Of a stretch of DNA of 64,000 nucleotides, positions 30,781-44,900 are shown in pieces. Location: contig NC_079876.1 of the NCBI RefSeq assembly GCF_029227915.1, positions 20,770,001 through 20,834,000 on the forward strand, in the 5' to 3' direction. Source of the stretch: Hydractinia symbiolongicarpus. Lineage: Eukaryota > Cnidaria > Hydrozoa > Anthoathecata > Hydractiniidae. Below the pieces are notes generated by a model. The model worked only from the letters and a program-made list of their open reading frames with translations. It was not told where the DNA came from and made no database searches. The position numbers and the translations under genes were made by a program. Numbering within the stretch: position 1 is the first letter of the stretch; the number at the start of each line of letters is the position of its first letter.

Positions 30781-31480
30781 TCAACTGCGAGCACAGGCCT
30801 CTAAAGGCCATTATATGGCCTTTTGACGCCTAAAAAAGGTCTAACACGTAAATCAAGTGGTTCCACGTGCCTGCGCAGGGTACCACCGGTCTATTCCGTC
30901 CACTCTCAATGGTCTACGTCGTCCAAAGTCATTTTTTATCGAGCCATGGCCTTACAACACCCGCAACTACGTGTACAGGTCTCTCAATGCTGTTATATAG
31001 ACTTTTCCCGCCCAATAAAGGCCTTATACGTTAAACACGTGGTTGCATGAGTTAGCACAGACAACCATCGGTCAATTCCGTCCACACTAAATAGTCTACG
31101 TTGTCCAAAGTCCTTTTTCATTGCGCAATAGCCTTACAAAACCGTCAACTGCGAGCACAGGCCTCTAAAGGCCATTATATGGCCTTTTGACGCCTAAAAA
31201 AGGTCTAACACGTAAATCAAGTGGTTCCACGTGCCTGCGCAGGGTACCACCGGTCTATTCCGTCCACTCTCAATGGTCTACGTCGTCCAAAGTCATTTTT
31301 TATCGAGCCATGGCCTTACAACACCCGCAACTACGTGTACAGGTCTCTCAATGCTGTTATATAGACTTTTCCCGCCCAATAAAGGCCTTATACGTTAAAC
31401 ACGTGGTTGCATGAGTTAGCACAGACAACCATCGGTCAATTCCGTCCACACTAAATAGTCTACGTTGTCCAAAGTACTTT
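30781..31480. repeat. Satellite dimer duplicated in tandem (364 bp)
   Basis: The stretch from about 30,785 to 31,148 is repeated directly from about 31,149 with an offset of 364 bp (two monomers). The unusual CATTTTTTATCGAGCC variant occurs in both copies. Confidence 0.78.
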
Positions 31481-32329
31481 TTCATTGTGCTATAGCCTTA
31501 CAAAACCGTCAACTGCGTGCACAGGCCTCTAAAGGCTGTTATATGGCCTTTTGACGCCTAAAAAAGGTCTTACACGTAAATCAAGTTGTTGCACGTGCCT
31601 GCGCAGGTTACCATCGGTCTATTCCTTCCACTCTCAATGGTCTACGTCGTCCAAAGTCTTTTTCCATCGAGCCATGGCCTTACAACACCCTCAACTACGT
31701 GTACAGGCCACTAAATGCTGTTATATGGCCTTTTGCCTCTCAATAAAGGCCATACACGTAAAACACGTGCCTTTATGCGTTAGCGCGTGTTACCATCGGT
31801 CTATTCCTTCCAAACTCATTGGACTACGACGTCTCAAATCGTTTTTCAATGGGCCATAGACTTACAACACCGTCAACAACGTGTACAGGCCTCTAAAAGG
31901 CCGTTATAAGGCCTTTTGATGCTTAGTAAAGGTCTTACATGTGAATCACATAGTTCCACGTGCCTGCGCAGGTTACCACATGTCTATTCCGTCCACTCTC
32001 AATGGACTACGTCGTCCAAAGTCGTTTTCCATCGAGCCATGCCCTTGCAACACCGTCAACTACGTGTACAGGCCTCTAAAGGCTGTTATATGGCCTTTTG
32101 CGGCCTAATAAACGCCTTACACGTAAAACACGTGCTTCCATGCGTTAGCGCAGGTTAGCATCGGTCTATTCCTTCCACACTCATTGGACTACGACGTCCC
32201 AAATTGTTTTTTAATGCGCCATAGACTTACAACAACGTCAACAACGTGTACAGGCCTCTAAAGGCCGGTATATGGCCTTTTGACGCCTAAAAAGGTCTTA
32301 CATGTGAATCACATAGTTGCACGTGCATG

Positions 32330-34120
32330 CGCAGGTTACCATCGGTCTATTCCTTCAACTCTCAATGGTCTACGTCGTCCAAAGTCTTTTTCCATCGAGC
32401 CATGACTTTAGAACACCGTCAACTACGTGTACAGGTCTCTAAATGCTGTTATATGGGCTTTTGCCGACCAATAAAGGCCTTGCACGTAAAACACGTGCTC
32501 CCATGCGTTAGCGCAGGTTGCGTCGGTCCATTCCTTCCACACGCAATGGTCTACGTCGTCCAAAGTCGTTTTTCATTGCGACATAGTCTTACAACACCGT
32601 CAACAAGGTGTACCAGCCTCTAAAGGCTGTTATATGGCCTTTTGACGCCTAAAAAAGGTCTTACACGTAAATCAAGTTGTTGCACGTGCCTGCGCAGAAT
32701 ACCATCGGTCTAGTCCTTCCACTCTTAATGGTCTATGTCGTCCAAAGTCGTTTTTCAATGCGCCATAGACTTACAACACCGTCAACTACGAGTACAGGTC
32801 TCTAAATGCTGGTATATGGGCTTTTGTCGACCAATAAAGGCCTTGCACGTAAAACACGTGCTCCCATGCGTCTGCGCAGGTTACCGTCGGTCAATTCCTT
32901 CCACACTTAATAGTCTACGTTGTCCAAAGTAGTTTTGCATTGCGCCATAGACTTACAACACCGTCAACTACCTGTACACGCCTCTAAAGACCGTTATATG
33001 GCCTTTTGACGCCTAAAAAAGGTCTTACACGTAAATCAAGTTGTTGCACGTGCCTGCGCAGGTTACCATCGGTCTATTCCTTCCACTCTCAATGGTCTAC
33101 GTCGTCCAAAGTCTTTTTCCATCGAGCCATGGCCTTACAACACCATCAACTACGTGTACAGGCCACTAAATGCTGTTATATGGGCTTTTTCCGACCAATA
33201 AAGGCCTTGCACGTAAAACACGTGCTTCCATGCGTTAGCGCAGGTTACCATCGGTCTATTCCTTCAACTCTCAATGGTCTACGTCGTCCAAAGTCTTTTT
33301 CCATCGAGCCATGACTTTAGAACACCGTCAACTACGTGTACAGGTCTCTAAATGCTGTTATATGGGCTTTTGCCGACCAATAAAGGCCTTGCACGTAAAA
33401 CACGTGCTCCCATGCGTTAGCGCAGGTTGCGTCGGTCCATTCCTTCCACACGCAATGGTCTACGTCGTCCAAAGTCGTTTTTCATTGCGACATAGTCTTA
33501 CAACACCGTCAACAAGGTGTACCAGCCTCTAAAGGCTGTTATATGGCCTTTTGACGCCTAAAAAAGGTCTTACACGTAAATCAAGTTGTTGCACGTGCCT
33601 GCGCAGAATACCATCGGTCTAGTCCTTCCACTCTTAATGGTCTATGTCGTCCAAAGTCGTTTTTCAATGCGCCATAGACTTACAACACCGTCAACTACGA
33701 GTACAGGTCTCTAAATGCTGGTATATGGGCTTTTGTCGACCAATAAAGGCCTTGCACGTAAAACACGTGCTCCCATGCGTCTGCGCAGGTTACCGTCGGT
33801 CAATTCCTTCCACACTTAATAGTCTACGTTGTCCAAAGTAGTTTTGCATTGCGCCATAGACTTACAACACCGTCAACTACCTGTACACGCCTCTAAAGAC
33901 CGTTATATGGCCTTTTGACGCCTAAAAAAGGTCTTACACGTAAATCAAGTTGTTGCACGTGCCTGCGCAGGTTACCATCGGTCTATTCCTTCCACTCTCA
34001 ATGGTCTACGTCGTCCAAAGTCTTTTTCCATCGAGCCATGGCCTTACAACACCCTCAACTACGTGTACAGGCCACTAAATGCTGTTATATGGGCTTTTGC
34101 CGACCAATAAAGGCCTTGCA
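32330..34120. repeat. Five-monomer higher-order repeat (909 bp)
   Basis: Blocks at about 32,340 and 33,249 match with a 909-bp offset. They share the private variants GCAGGTTGCGTCGGTCC and GTCTATGTCGTCC. The same variant dimer is met again at about 37,250 and 37,614, offset 364 bp, so parts of this unit were copied a second time elsewhere in the array. Confidence 0.78.
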
Positions 34121-37100
34121 CGTAAAACACGTGCTTCCATGCGTTAGCGCAGGTTACCATCGGTCTAGTTCTTCCACTCTCAATGGTCTACGTCGTCCAA
34201 AGTCGTTATCCAAAGCGCCATAGACTTACAACACCGGCAACTACGTGTACAGGCCTCTAAAGGCCGTTATATGACCTTTTGACGCCTAGAAAAGGTCTTA
34301 CACGTAAATCAAGTGGTTCCACGTGCCTGCGCAGGTTACCACCTGTCTATTCCGTCCACTCTCAATGGTCTACGTCGTCCAAAGTCGTTTTCCATCGAGC
34401 CATGGCCTTACAACATCATCAACTACGTGTACAGATCTCTAAATGCTGTTATATGGACTTTTCCCGCCCAATAAAGGCCTTATACGTTAAACACGTAGTT
34501 GCATGAGTTCGCACAGACAACCATCGGTCTATTCCTTCCACACTCATTGGACTACGACGTCCCAAATCGTTTTTCAATGCGCCATAGACTTACAACACCG
34601 TCAACAACGTGTACAGGCCTCTAAAGGCCGGTATATGGCCTTTTGACGCCTAAAAAGGTCTTACACGTAAATCAAGTGGTTCCACGTGCCTGCGCAAGTT
34701 ACCACCTGTCTATTCCGTCCACTCTAATTGGTCAACGTCGTCCAAAGTCGTTTTCCATCGAGCCGTGCCCTTGCAACACCGTCAACTACGTGTACAGGCC
34801 TCTAAAGGCTGTTATATGGCCTTTTGCGGCCTAATAAACGCCTTACACGTAAAACACGTGCTTCCATGCGTTAACGCAGGTTACCATCGGTCTAGTCCTT
34901 CCACTCTCAATGGTCTACGTCGTCCAAAGTCGTTTTTCAATGTGCCATAGAATTACAACACCGTCAACTACGTGTACAGGTCTCTAAATGCTGGTATATG
35001 GGATTTTGTCGACCAATAAAGGCCTTGCACGTAAAACACGTGCTCCCATGCGTGTGCGCAGGTTACCGTCGGTCAATTCCTTCCACACTCAATAGTCTAC
35101 GTTGTCCAAAGTAGTTTTTCATTGCGCCACAGACTTACAACACCGTCAACTACCTGTACACGCCTCTAAAGGCCATTATATGGCCTTTTGACGCCTAAAA
35201 AAGGTCTTACACGTAAATCAAGTTGTTGCACGTGCCTGCGCAGATTACCATCGGTCTATTCCTTCCACTCTCAATGGTCTACGTCGTGCAAACTCTTTTT
35301 ACATCGAGCCATGGCCTTACAACACCATCAACTACGTGTACAGGCCACTAAATGCTGTTATATGGGCTTTTGCCGACCAATAAAGGCCTTGCACGTAAAA
35401 CACGTGCTTCCATGCGTTAGCGCAGGTTACCATCGGTCTAGTTCTTCCACTCTCAATGGTCTACGTCGTCCAAAGTCGTTATCCAAAGCGCCATAGACTT
35501 TCAACACCGGCAACTACGTGTACAGGCCTCTAAAGGCCGTTATATGGCCTTTTGACGCCTAGAAAAGGTCTTACACGTAAATCAAGTGGTTCCACGTGCC
35601 TGCGCAGGTTACCACCTGTCTATTCCGTCCACTCTAAATGGTCTACGTCGTCCAAAGTCGTTTTCCATCGAGCCATGCCCTTGCAACACCGTCAACTACG
35701 TGTACAGGCCTCTAAAGGCTGTTATATGGCCTTTGCGGCCTAATAAACGCCTTACACGTAAAACACGTGCATTCATGCGTTAGCGCATGTTACCATCGGT
35801 CTATTCCTTTCACACTCATTGGACTACGACGTCCAAAGTCGTTTTTCATTGCGACATAGTCTTACAACACCGTCATCTACGTGTACAGGCCTCTAATGGC
35901 CGTTATGTGGCCTCTTGACGCCTAAAAAGGGTCTCACACGTAAATCAAGTGGCTCTACGTGCCTGCGCAGGTTACTATCGGCCTATTCCTCCCACACTCA
36001 ATGGACTAGGACGTCCCAAGTCCTTTTTCATTGCGCAATAGCCTTACAAAACCGTCAACTGCGTGCACAGGCCTCTAAAGGCCGTTATATGGCCTTTTGA
36101 CGCCTAAAAAAGGTCTAACACGTAAATCAAGTGGTTCCATGTGCCTGCGCAGGGTACCACCGGTCTATTCCGTCTACTCTCAATGGTCTACGTCGTCCAA
36201 AGTCATTTTCCATCGAGCCATGGCCTTACAACACCCTCAACAACGTGTACAGGTCTCTCAATGCTGTTATATAGACTTTTCCCGCCCAATAAAGGCCTTA
36301 TACGTTAAACACCTGGTTGCATGAGTTAGCACAGGTTACCATCGGTCTAGTCCTTCCACTCTCATTGGTCTACGTCGTCCAAAGTCGTTTTTCATTGCGC
36401 CATAGACTTACAACACCGTCAACTGCGTGCACAGGCCTCTAAAGGCTGTTATTTGGCCTTTTGATGCTTAGTAAAGGTCTTACATGTGAATCACATAGTT
36501 GCACGTGCCTGCACAGGTTACCATCGGTCTATTCCTTCCACACTCTCAATGGTCTACCTCGTCCAAAGTCGTACTCCATCGAGTCATGGCATTGCAACAC
36601 TGTCAACTACATGTACAGGCTTCTAAATGCTGTTATATGGACTTTTCCCGCACAATAAAGGCCTTATACGTTGAACACGTAGTTGCATGAGTTCGCACAG
36701 ACAACCATCGGTCTATTTCTTCTACACTCAATAGACTACGACGTTCAAAGTCCTTTCTCATTGCGCTATAGCCTTACCAAACCGTCAAATGCGTGTACAG
36801 GCCTCTAAAGGCCGTTATATGGCCTTCTGACGCCTAGAAAAGGTCTTACACGTAAATCAAGTGGTTCCACGTGCCTGCGCAGGTTACCACCTTTCTATTC
36901 CGTCCACTCTCAATGGACTACGTCGTCCAAAGTCGTTTTCCATCGAGCCATGCCCTTGCAACACCGTCAACTACGTGTACAGGCCTCTAAAGGCTGTTAT
37001 ATGGCCTTTTGCGGCCTAATAAACGCCTTACACGTAAAACACGTGCTTCCATGCGTTAGCGCAGGTTGCCGTCGGTCCATTCCTTCCACACGCAATGGTC

Positions 37101-39680
37101 TACGTCGTCCAAAGTCGTTTTTCATTGCGACATAGTCTTACAACACCGTCAACAAGGTGTACCAGCCTCTAAAGGCTGTTATATGGCCTTTTGACGCCTA
37201 AAAAAGGTCTTACACGTAAATCAAGTTGTTGCACGTGCCTGCGCAGAATACCATCGGTCTAGTCCTTCCACTCTTAATGGTCTATGTCGTCCAAAGTCGT
37301 TTTTCAATGCGCCATAGACTTACAACACCGTCAACTACGAGTACAGGTCTCTAAATGCTGGTATATGGGCTTTTGTCGACCAATAAAGGCCTTGCACGTA
37401 AAACACGTGCTTCCATGCGTCTGCGCAGGTTACCGTCGGTCAATTCCTTCCACACTTAATAGTCTACGTTGTCCAAAGTAGTTTTGCATTGCGCCATAGA
37501 CTTACAACACCGTCAACTACCTGTACACGCCTCTAAAGACCGTTATATGGCCTTTTGACGCCTAAAAAAGGTCTTACACGTAAATCAAGTTGTTGCACGT
37601 GCCTGCGCAGAATACCATCGGTCTAGTCCTTCCACTCTTAATGGTCTATGTCGTCCAAAGTCGTTTTTCAATGCGCCATAGACTTACAACACCGTCAACT
37701 ACGAGTACAGGTCTCTAAATGCTGGTATATGGGCTTTTGTCGACCAATAAAGGCCTTGCACGTAAAACACGTGCTCCCATGCGTCTGCGCAGGTTACCGT
37801 CGGTCAATTCCTTCCACACTTAATAGTCTACGTTGTCCAAAGTAGTTTTGCATTGCGCCATAGACTTACAACACCGTCAACTACCTGTACACGCCTCTAA
37901 AGACCGTTATATGGCCTTTTGACGCCTAAAAAAGGTCTTACACGTAAATCAAGTTGTTGCACGTGCCTGCGCAGGTTACCATCGGTCTATTCCTTCCACT
38001 CTCAATGGTCTACGTCGTCCAAAGTCTTTTTCCATCGAGCCATGGCCTTACAACACCCTCAACTACGTGTACAGGCCACTAAATGCTGTTATATGGGCTT
38101 TTGCCGACCAATAAAGGCCTTGCACGTAAAACACGTGCTTCCATGCGTTAGCACAGGTTACCATCGGTCTAGTTCTTCCACTCTCAATGGTCTACGTCGT
38201 CCAAAGTCGTTATCCAAAGCGCCATAGACTTACAACACCGGCAACTACGTGTACAGGCCTCTAAAGGCCGTTATATGGCCTTTTGACGCCTAGAAAAGGT
38301 CTTACACGTAAATCAAGTGGTTCCACGTGCCTGCGCAGGTTACCACCTGTCTATTCCGTCCACTCTCAATGGTCTACGTCGTCCAAAGTCGTTTTCCATC
38401 GAGCCATGGCCTTACAACATCATCAACTACGTGTACAGATCTCTAAATGCTGTTATATGGACTTTTCCCGCCCAATAAAGGCCTTATACGTGAAACACGT
38501 AGTTGCATGAGTTCGCACAGACAACCATCGGTCTATTCCTTCCACACTCATTGGACTACGACGTCCCAAATCGTTTTTCAATGCGCCATAGACTTACAAC
38601 ACCGTCAACAACGTGTACAGGCCTCTAAAGGCCGGTATATGGCCTTTTGACGCCTAAAAAGGTCTTACACGTAAATCAAGTGGTTCCATGTGCCTGCGCA
38701 AGTTACCACCTGTCTATTCCGTCCACTCTAATTGGTCAACGTCGTCCAAAGTCGTTTTCCATCGAGCCATGCCCTTGCAACACCGTCAACTACGTGTACA
38801 GGCCTCTAAAGGCTGTTATATGGCCTTTTGCGGCCTAATAAACGCCTTACACGTAAAACACGTGCTTCCATGCGTTAGCGCAGGTTACCATCGGTCTAGT
38901 CCTTCCACTCTCAATGGTCTACGTCGTCCAAAGTCGTTTTTCAATGTGCCATAGAATTACAACACCGTCAACTACGTGTACAGGTCTCTAAATGCTGGTA
39001 TATGGGATTTTGTCGACCAATAAAGGCCTTGCACGTAAAACACGTGCTTCCATGCGTGTGCGCAGGTTACCGTCGGTCAATTCCTTCCACACTTAATAGT
39101 CTACGTTGTCCAAAGTAGTTTTGCATTGCGCCATAGACTTACAACACCGTCAACTACCTGTACACGCCTCTAAAGACCGTTATATGGCCTTTTGACGCCT
39201 AAAAAAGGTCTTACACGTAAATCAAGTTGTTGCACGTGCCTGCGCAGGTTACCATCGGTCTATTCCTTCCACTCTCAATGGTCTACGTCGTCCAAAGTCT
39301 TTTTCCATCGAGCCATGGCCTTACAACACCCTCAACTACGTGTACAGGCCACTAAATGCTGTTATATGGGCTTTTGCCGACCAATAAAGGCCTTGCACGT
39401 AAAACACGTGCTTCCATGCGTTAGCACAGGTTACCATCGGTCTAGTTCTTCCACTCTCAATGGTCTACGTCGTCCAAAGTCTTTTTCCATCGAGCCATGA
39501 CTTTAGAACACCGTCAACTACGTGTACAGGTCTCTAAATGCTGTTATATGGCCTTTTGCCTCTCAATAAAGGCCATACACGTAAAACACGTGCTTTCATG
39601 CGTTAGCGCATGTTGCCATCGGTCTATTCCTTCCACACTCATTGGACTACGACGTCCAAAGTCGTTTTTCATTGCGACAT
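33915..39680. repeat. Long satellite duplication at 4,004 bp offset (22 monomers)
   Basis: Bases from about 33,915 to about 35,490 recur at 37,919 to about 39,490 in the same monomer order, offset 4,004 bp. Shared private variants include CAACATCATCAACTACG and the ATTGGTCAACGTCG box. The copies differ by scattered single bases and diverge after about 39,490. Confidence 0.8.
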
Positions 39681-41990
39681 AGTCTTACAACACCGTCATC
39701 TACGTGTACAGGCCTCTAAAGGCTGTTATGTGGCCTCTTGACGCCTAAAAAGGGTCTCACACGTAAATCAAGTGGCTCTACGTGCCTGCGCAGGTTACTA
39801 TCGGCCTATTCCTCCCACACTCAATGGACTAGGACGTCCCAAGTCCTTTTTCATTGCGCAATAGCCTTACAAAACCGTCAACTGCGTGCACAGGCCTCTA
39901 AAGGCCGTTATATGGCCTTTTGACGCCTAAAAAAGGTCTAACACGTAAATCAAGTGGTTCCATGTGCCTGCGCAGGTTACCACCTGTCTATTCCGTTCAC
40001 TCTAAATGGTCTACGTCGTCCAAAGTCGTTTTCCATCGAGCCATGCCCTTGCAACACCGTCAACTACGTGTACAGGCCTCTAAAGGCTGTTATATGGCCT
40101 TTGCGGCCTAATAAACGCCTTACACATAAAACACGTGCTTCCATGCGTTAGCGCAGGTTACCATCGGTCTATTCCTTCCACACTCATTGGACTACGACGT
40201 CCCAAATCGTTTTTCAATGCGCCATAGACTTACAACACCGCCAACAACGTGTACAGGCCTCTAAAGGCCGGTATATGTCCTTTTGACGCCTAAAAAGGTC
40301 TTACATGTGAATCACATAGTTGCACGTGCCTGCGCAGGTTACCATCGGTCTATTCCTTCCACTCTCAATGGTCTACGTCGTCCAAAGTCATTTTCCATCG
40401 AGCCATGGCCTTACAACACCCTCAACAACGTGTACAGGTCTCTCAATGCTGTTATATAGACTTTTCCCGCCCAATAAAGGCCTTATACGTTAAACACCTG
40501 GTTGCATGAGTTAGCGCAGGTTACCATCGGTCTAGTTCTTCCACTCTCAATGGTCTACGTCGTCCAAAGTCTTTTTCCATCGAGCCATGACTTTAGAACA
40601 CCGTCAACTACGTGTACAGGTCTCTAAATGCTGTTATATGGCCTTTTGCCTCTCAATAAAGGCAATACACGTAAAACACGTGCTTTCATGCGTTAGCGCA
40701 TGTTGCCATCGGTCTATTCCTTCCACACTCATTGGACTACGACGTCCAAAGTCGTTTTTCATTGCGACATAGTCTTACAACACCGTCATCTACGTGTACA
40801 GGCCTCTAAAGGCTGTTATGTGGCCTCTTGACGCCTAAAAAGGGTCTCACACGTAAATCAAGTGGCTCTACGTGCCTGCGCAGGTTACTATCGGCCTATT
40901 CCTCCCACACTCAATGGACTAGGACGTCCCAAGTCCTTTTTCATTGCGCAATAGCCTTACAAAACCGTCAACTGCGTGCACAGGCCTCTAAAGGCCGTTA
41001 TATGGCCTTTTGACGCCTAAAAAAGGTCTAACACGTAAATCAAGTGGTTCCATGTGCCTGCGCAGGTTACCACCTGTCTATTCCGTTCACTCTAAATGGT
41101 CTACGTCGTCCAAAGTCGTTTTCCATCGAGCCATGCCCTTGCAACACCGTCAACTACGTGTACAGGCCTCTAAAGGCTGTTATATGGCCTTTGCGGCCTA
41201 ATAAACGCCTTACACATAAAACACGTGCTTCCATGCGTTAGCGCAGGTTACCATCGGTCTATTCCTTCCACACTCATTGGACTACGACGTCCCAAATCGT
41301 TTTTCAATGCGCCATAGACTTACAACACCGCCAACAACGTGTACAGGCCTCTAAAGGCCGGTATATGTCCTTTTGACGCCTAAAAAGGTCTTACATGTGA
41401 ATCACATAGTTGCACGTGCCTGCGCAGGTTACCATCGGTCTATTCCTTCCACTCTCAATGGTCTACGTCGTCCAAAGTCATTTTCCATCGAGCCATGGCC
41501 TTACAACACCCTCAACAACGTGTACAGGTCTCTCAATGCTGTTATATAGACTTTTCCCGCCCAATAAAGGCCTTATACGTTAAACACCTGGTTGCATGAG
41601 TTAGCGCAGGTTACCATCGGTCTAGTTCTTCCACTCTCAATGGTCTACGTCGTCCAAAGTCTTTTTCCATCGAGCCATGACTTTAGAACACCGTCAACTA
41701 CGTGTACAGGTCTCTAAATGCTGTTATATGGCCTTTTGCCTCTCAATAAAGGCAATACACGTAAAACACGTGCTTTCATGCGTTAGCGCATGTTGCCATC
41801 GGTCTATTCCTTCCACACTCATTGGACTACGACGTCCAAAGTCGTTTTTCATTGCGACATAGTCTTACAACACCGTCATCTACGTGTACAGGCCTCTAAA
41901 GGCCGTTATGTGGCCTCTTGACGCCTAAAAAGGGTCTCACACGTAAATCAAGTGGCTCTACGTGCCTGCGCAGGTTACTATCGGCCTATT
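39497..41990. repeat. Triplicated six-monomer higher-order repeat (1,090 bp)
   Basis: Three successive blocks beginning at about 39,497, 40,587 and 41,677 share the same monomer order at a 1,090-bp offset. The second and third are the closest pair: both have GGCAATACACG where the first has GGCCATACACG. The third is incomplete. Confidence 0.82.
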
Positions 41991-44900
41991 CCGCCCACAC
42001 TCAATGGACTAGGACGTCCCAAGTCCTTTTTCATTGCGTAATAGCCTTACAAAACCGTCAACTGCGTGCATAGGCCTCTAAAGGCCGTTATATGGCCTTT
42101 TGACGCCTAAAAAATGTCTAACACGTAAATCAAGTGGTTCCATGTGCCTGCGCAGGGTACCACCAGTCTATTCCGTCTACTCTCAATGGTCTACGTCGTC
42201 CAAAGTCATTTTCCATCGAGCCATGGCCTTACAACACCCTCAACAACGTGTACAGGTCTCTCAATGCTGTTATATAGACTTTTCCCGCCCAATAAAGGCC
42301 TTATACGTTAAACACCTGGTTGCATGAGTTAGCACAGGTTACCATCGGTCTAGTCCTTCCACTCTCATTGGTCTACGTCGTCCAAAGTCGTTTTTTATTG
42401 CGCCATAGACTTACAACACCGTCAACTGCGTGCACAGGCCTCTAAAGGCTGTTATTTGGCCTTTTGATGCTTAGTAAAGGTCTTACATGTGAATCACATA
42501 GTAGCACGTGCCTGCGCAGGTTACCATCGGTCAATTCCTTCCACTCTCAATGGTCTACGTCGTCCAAAGTCATTTTCCATCGAGCCATGACGTTAGAACA
42601 CTGTCAAATACGTGTACAGACCACTGAATGCTGCTTTATGGCCTTTTGCCGCCCAATAAAGGCCTTATACGTTAAACACGTGGTTGCATGTGTTAGCACA
42701 GACAACCATCGGTCTATTCCGTCCACTCTCAATTGTCTACGTCGTCCAAAGTCATTTTACATCGACCAATGGCGTTACAACACCGTCAACTACGTGTACA
42801 GGTCTCTCAATGCTGTTATAGGGACTTTTCCCTCCCAATAAAGGCCTTATACGTTAAACACGTGGTTGCATGAGTTAGCACAGACACCCATCGGTCAATT
42901 CCTTCCACACTAAATAGTCTACGTTGTCCAAAATAGTTTTTCATTGTGGTACAGCCTTACAAAACCGTCAACTGCGTGCACAGGCCTCTAAAGGCTGTTA
43001 TATGGCCTTTTAATGCTTAGTAAAGGTCTTACATGTGAATCACATAGTTGCACGTGCCTGCGCAGGTTACCATCGGTCAATTCCTTCCACTCTCAATGGT
43101 CTACGTCGTCCAAAGTCGTTTTTCATTGCGCTATAGCCTTAAAAGCCGTCAACTGCGTGCACAGGCCTCTAAAGGCTGTTATATCGCCTTTTGATGCCTA
43201 ATAAAGATCTTACATGTGAATCACGTAGTTCCACGTGCCTGCGCACGTTGAACGATGTGTAGTCCTTCCACCCTCAATGGACTACGTCGTCCCAAGTCGT
43301 TTTCCATCGAGCCATGCCCTTGCAACACCGTCAACTGCATGTACAGGCCTCTAAAGGCTGTTACATGGCCTTTTCCTACACAATAAAATCCTTGCACGTA
43401 AAACACGTGCTTCCATGCGTTAGCGCAGGTTACCATCGGCCTATTCCTCCCACACTCAATGGACTAGGACGTCCCAAGTCCTTTTTCATTGCGCAATAGC
43501 CTTACAAAAGCGTCAACTGCGTGCACAGGCCTCTAAAGGCTGTTATATGGCCTTTTCACGCTTAAAGAAGGTCTTACACGTAAATCAAGTTGTTGCACGT
43601 GCCTGCGCAGGTTACCATCGGTCTATTCCTTCCACTCTCAAAGGTCTACGTCGTCCAAAGTCTTTTTCCATCGAGCCATGGCCTTACAACACCCTCAACT
43701 ACGTGTACAGGCCACTAAATGCTGTTATATGGCCTTTTGCCTCTCAATAAAGGCCATACACGTAAAACACGTGCCTTTATGCGTTAGCGCGTGTTACCAT
43801 CGGTCTATTCCTTCCAAACTCATTGGACTACGACGTCTCAAATCGTTTTTCAATGGGCCATAGACTTACAACACCGTCAACAACGTGTACAGGCCTCCAA
43901 AGGCCGTTATAAGGCCTTTTGACGCCTAAAAAGGTCTTACACGTAAATCAAGTAGTTGCACGTGCCTGCGCAGGTTACCATCGGTCTATTCCTTCCACAC
44001 TCTCAATGGTCTACCTCGTCCAAAGTCGTACTCCATCAAGTCATGGCATTACAACACTGTCAACTACGTGTACAGGCTTCTAAATGCTGTTATATTGACT
44101 TTTCCGCCCAATAAAGGCCTTATACGTTAAACACGTAGTTGCATGAGTTCGCACAGACAACCATCGGTCTATTTCTTCTACACTCAATAGACTACGACCT
44201 CCAAAGTCCTTTGTCATTGCGCTATAGCCTTACAAAACCGTCAAATGCGTGCACAGGCCTCTAAAGGCTGTTGTATGGCCTATTGATGCTTAATAAAAAT
44301 CTTACATGTGAATCACGTAGTTCCACGTGCCCGCGCACGTTGAACGATGTGTAGTCCTTCCACCCTCAATGGACTACGTCGTCCCAAGTCGTTTTCCATC
44401 GAGCCATGCCCTTGCAACACCGTCAACTGCATGTACAGGCCTCTAAAGGCTGTTACATGGCCTTTTGCCGCCCAATAAAGTCCTTACACGTAAAACACGT
44501 GCTTCCATGCGTTAGGGCAGGTTACCATCGGTCTAGTCCTTCCACTCTCAATGGTCTAAGTCGTCCAAAGTCGTTTTTCATTGCGCCATAGCCTTACAAA
44601 ACCGTCAACTGCGTGCACAGGCCTCCAAAGGCTGTTTGTTATATGGCCTTTGATGCCTAGTGAAGGTCTTACATGTAAATAACATAGTTCCACGTGCCCG
44701 CGCACGTTACGATGGGTCTAGTACTTCCACTCTCAATGTACTACGACGTCCCAATTCGTTTTTCATCGATCCATGACTTTAGAATACTGTCAACAGACCT
44801 CTAATTGCTGCTTTATGGCCTTTTGCGGCCTAATAAAGGCCTTACACGTAAAACACGTGCTTTCATGCGTTAGCGCATGTTACCATCGGTCTATTCCTTC

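Noticed and set aside
21749-43436. Recurrent 71-residue minus-strand open frame (21,749; 24,482; 27,215; 30,489; 43,221)
   Set aside because: It is the reverse of one satellite block copied five times and has no protein-like features of its own.
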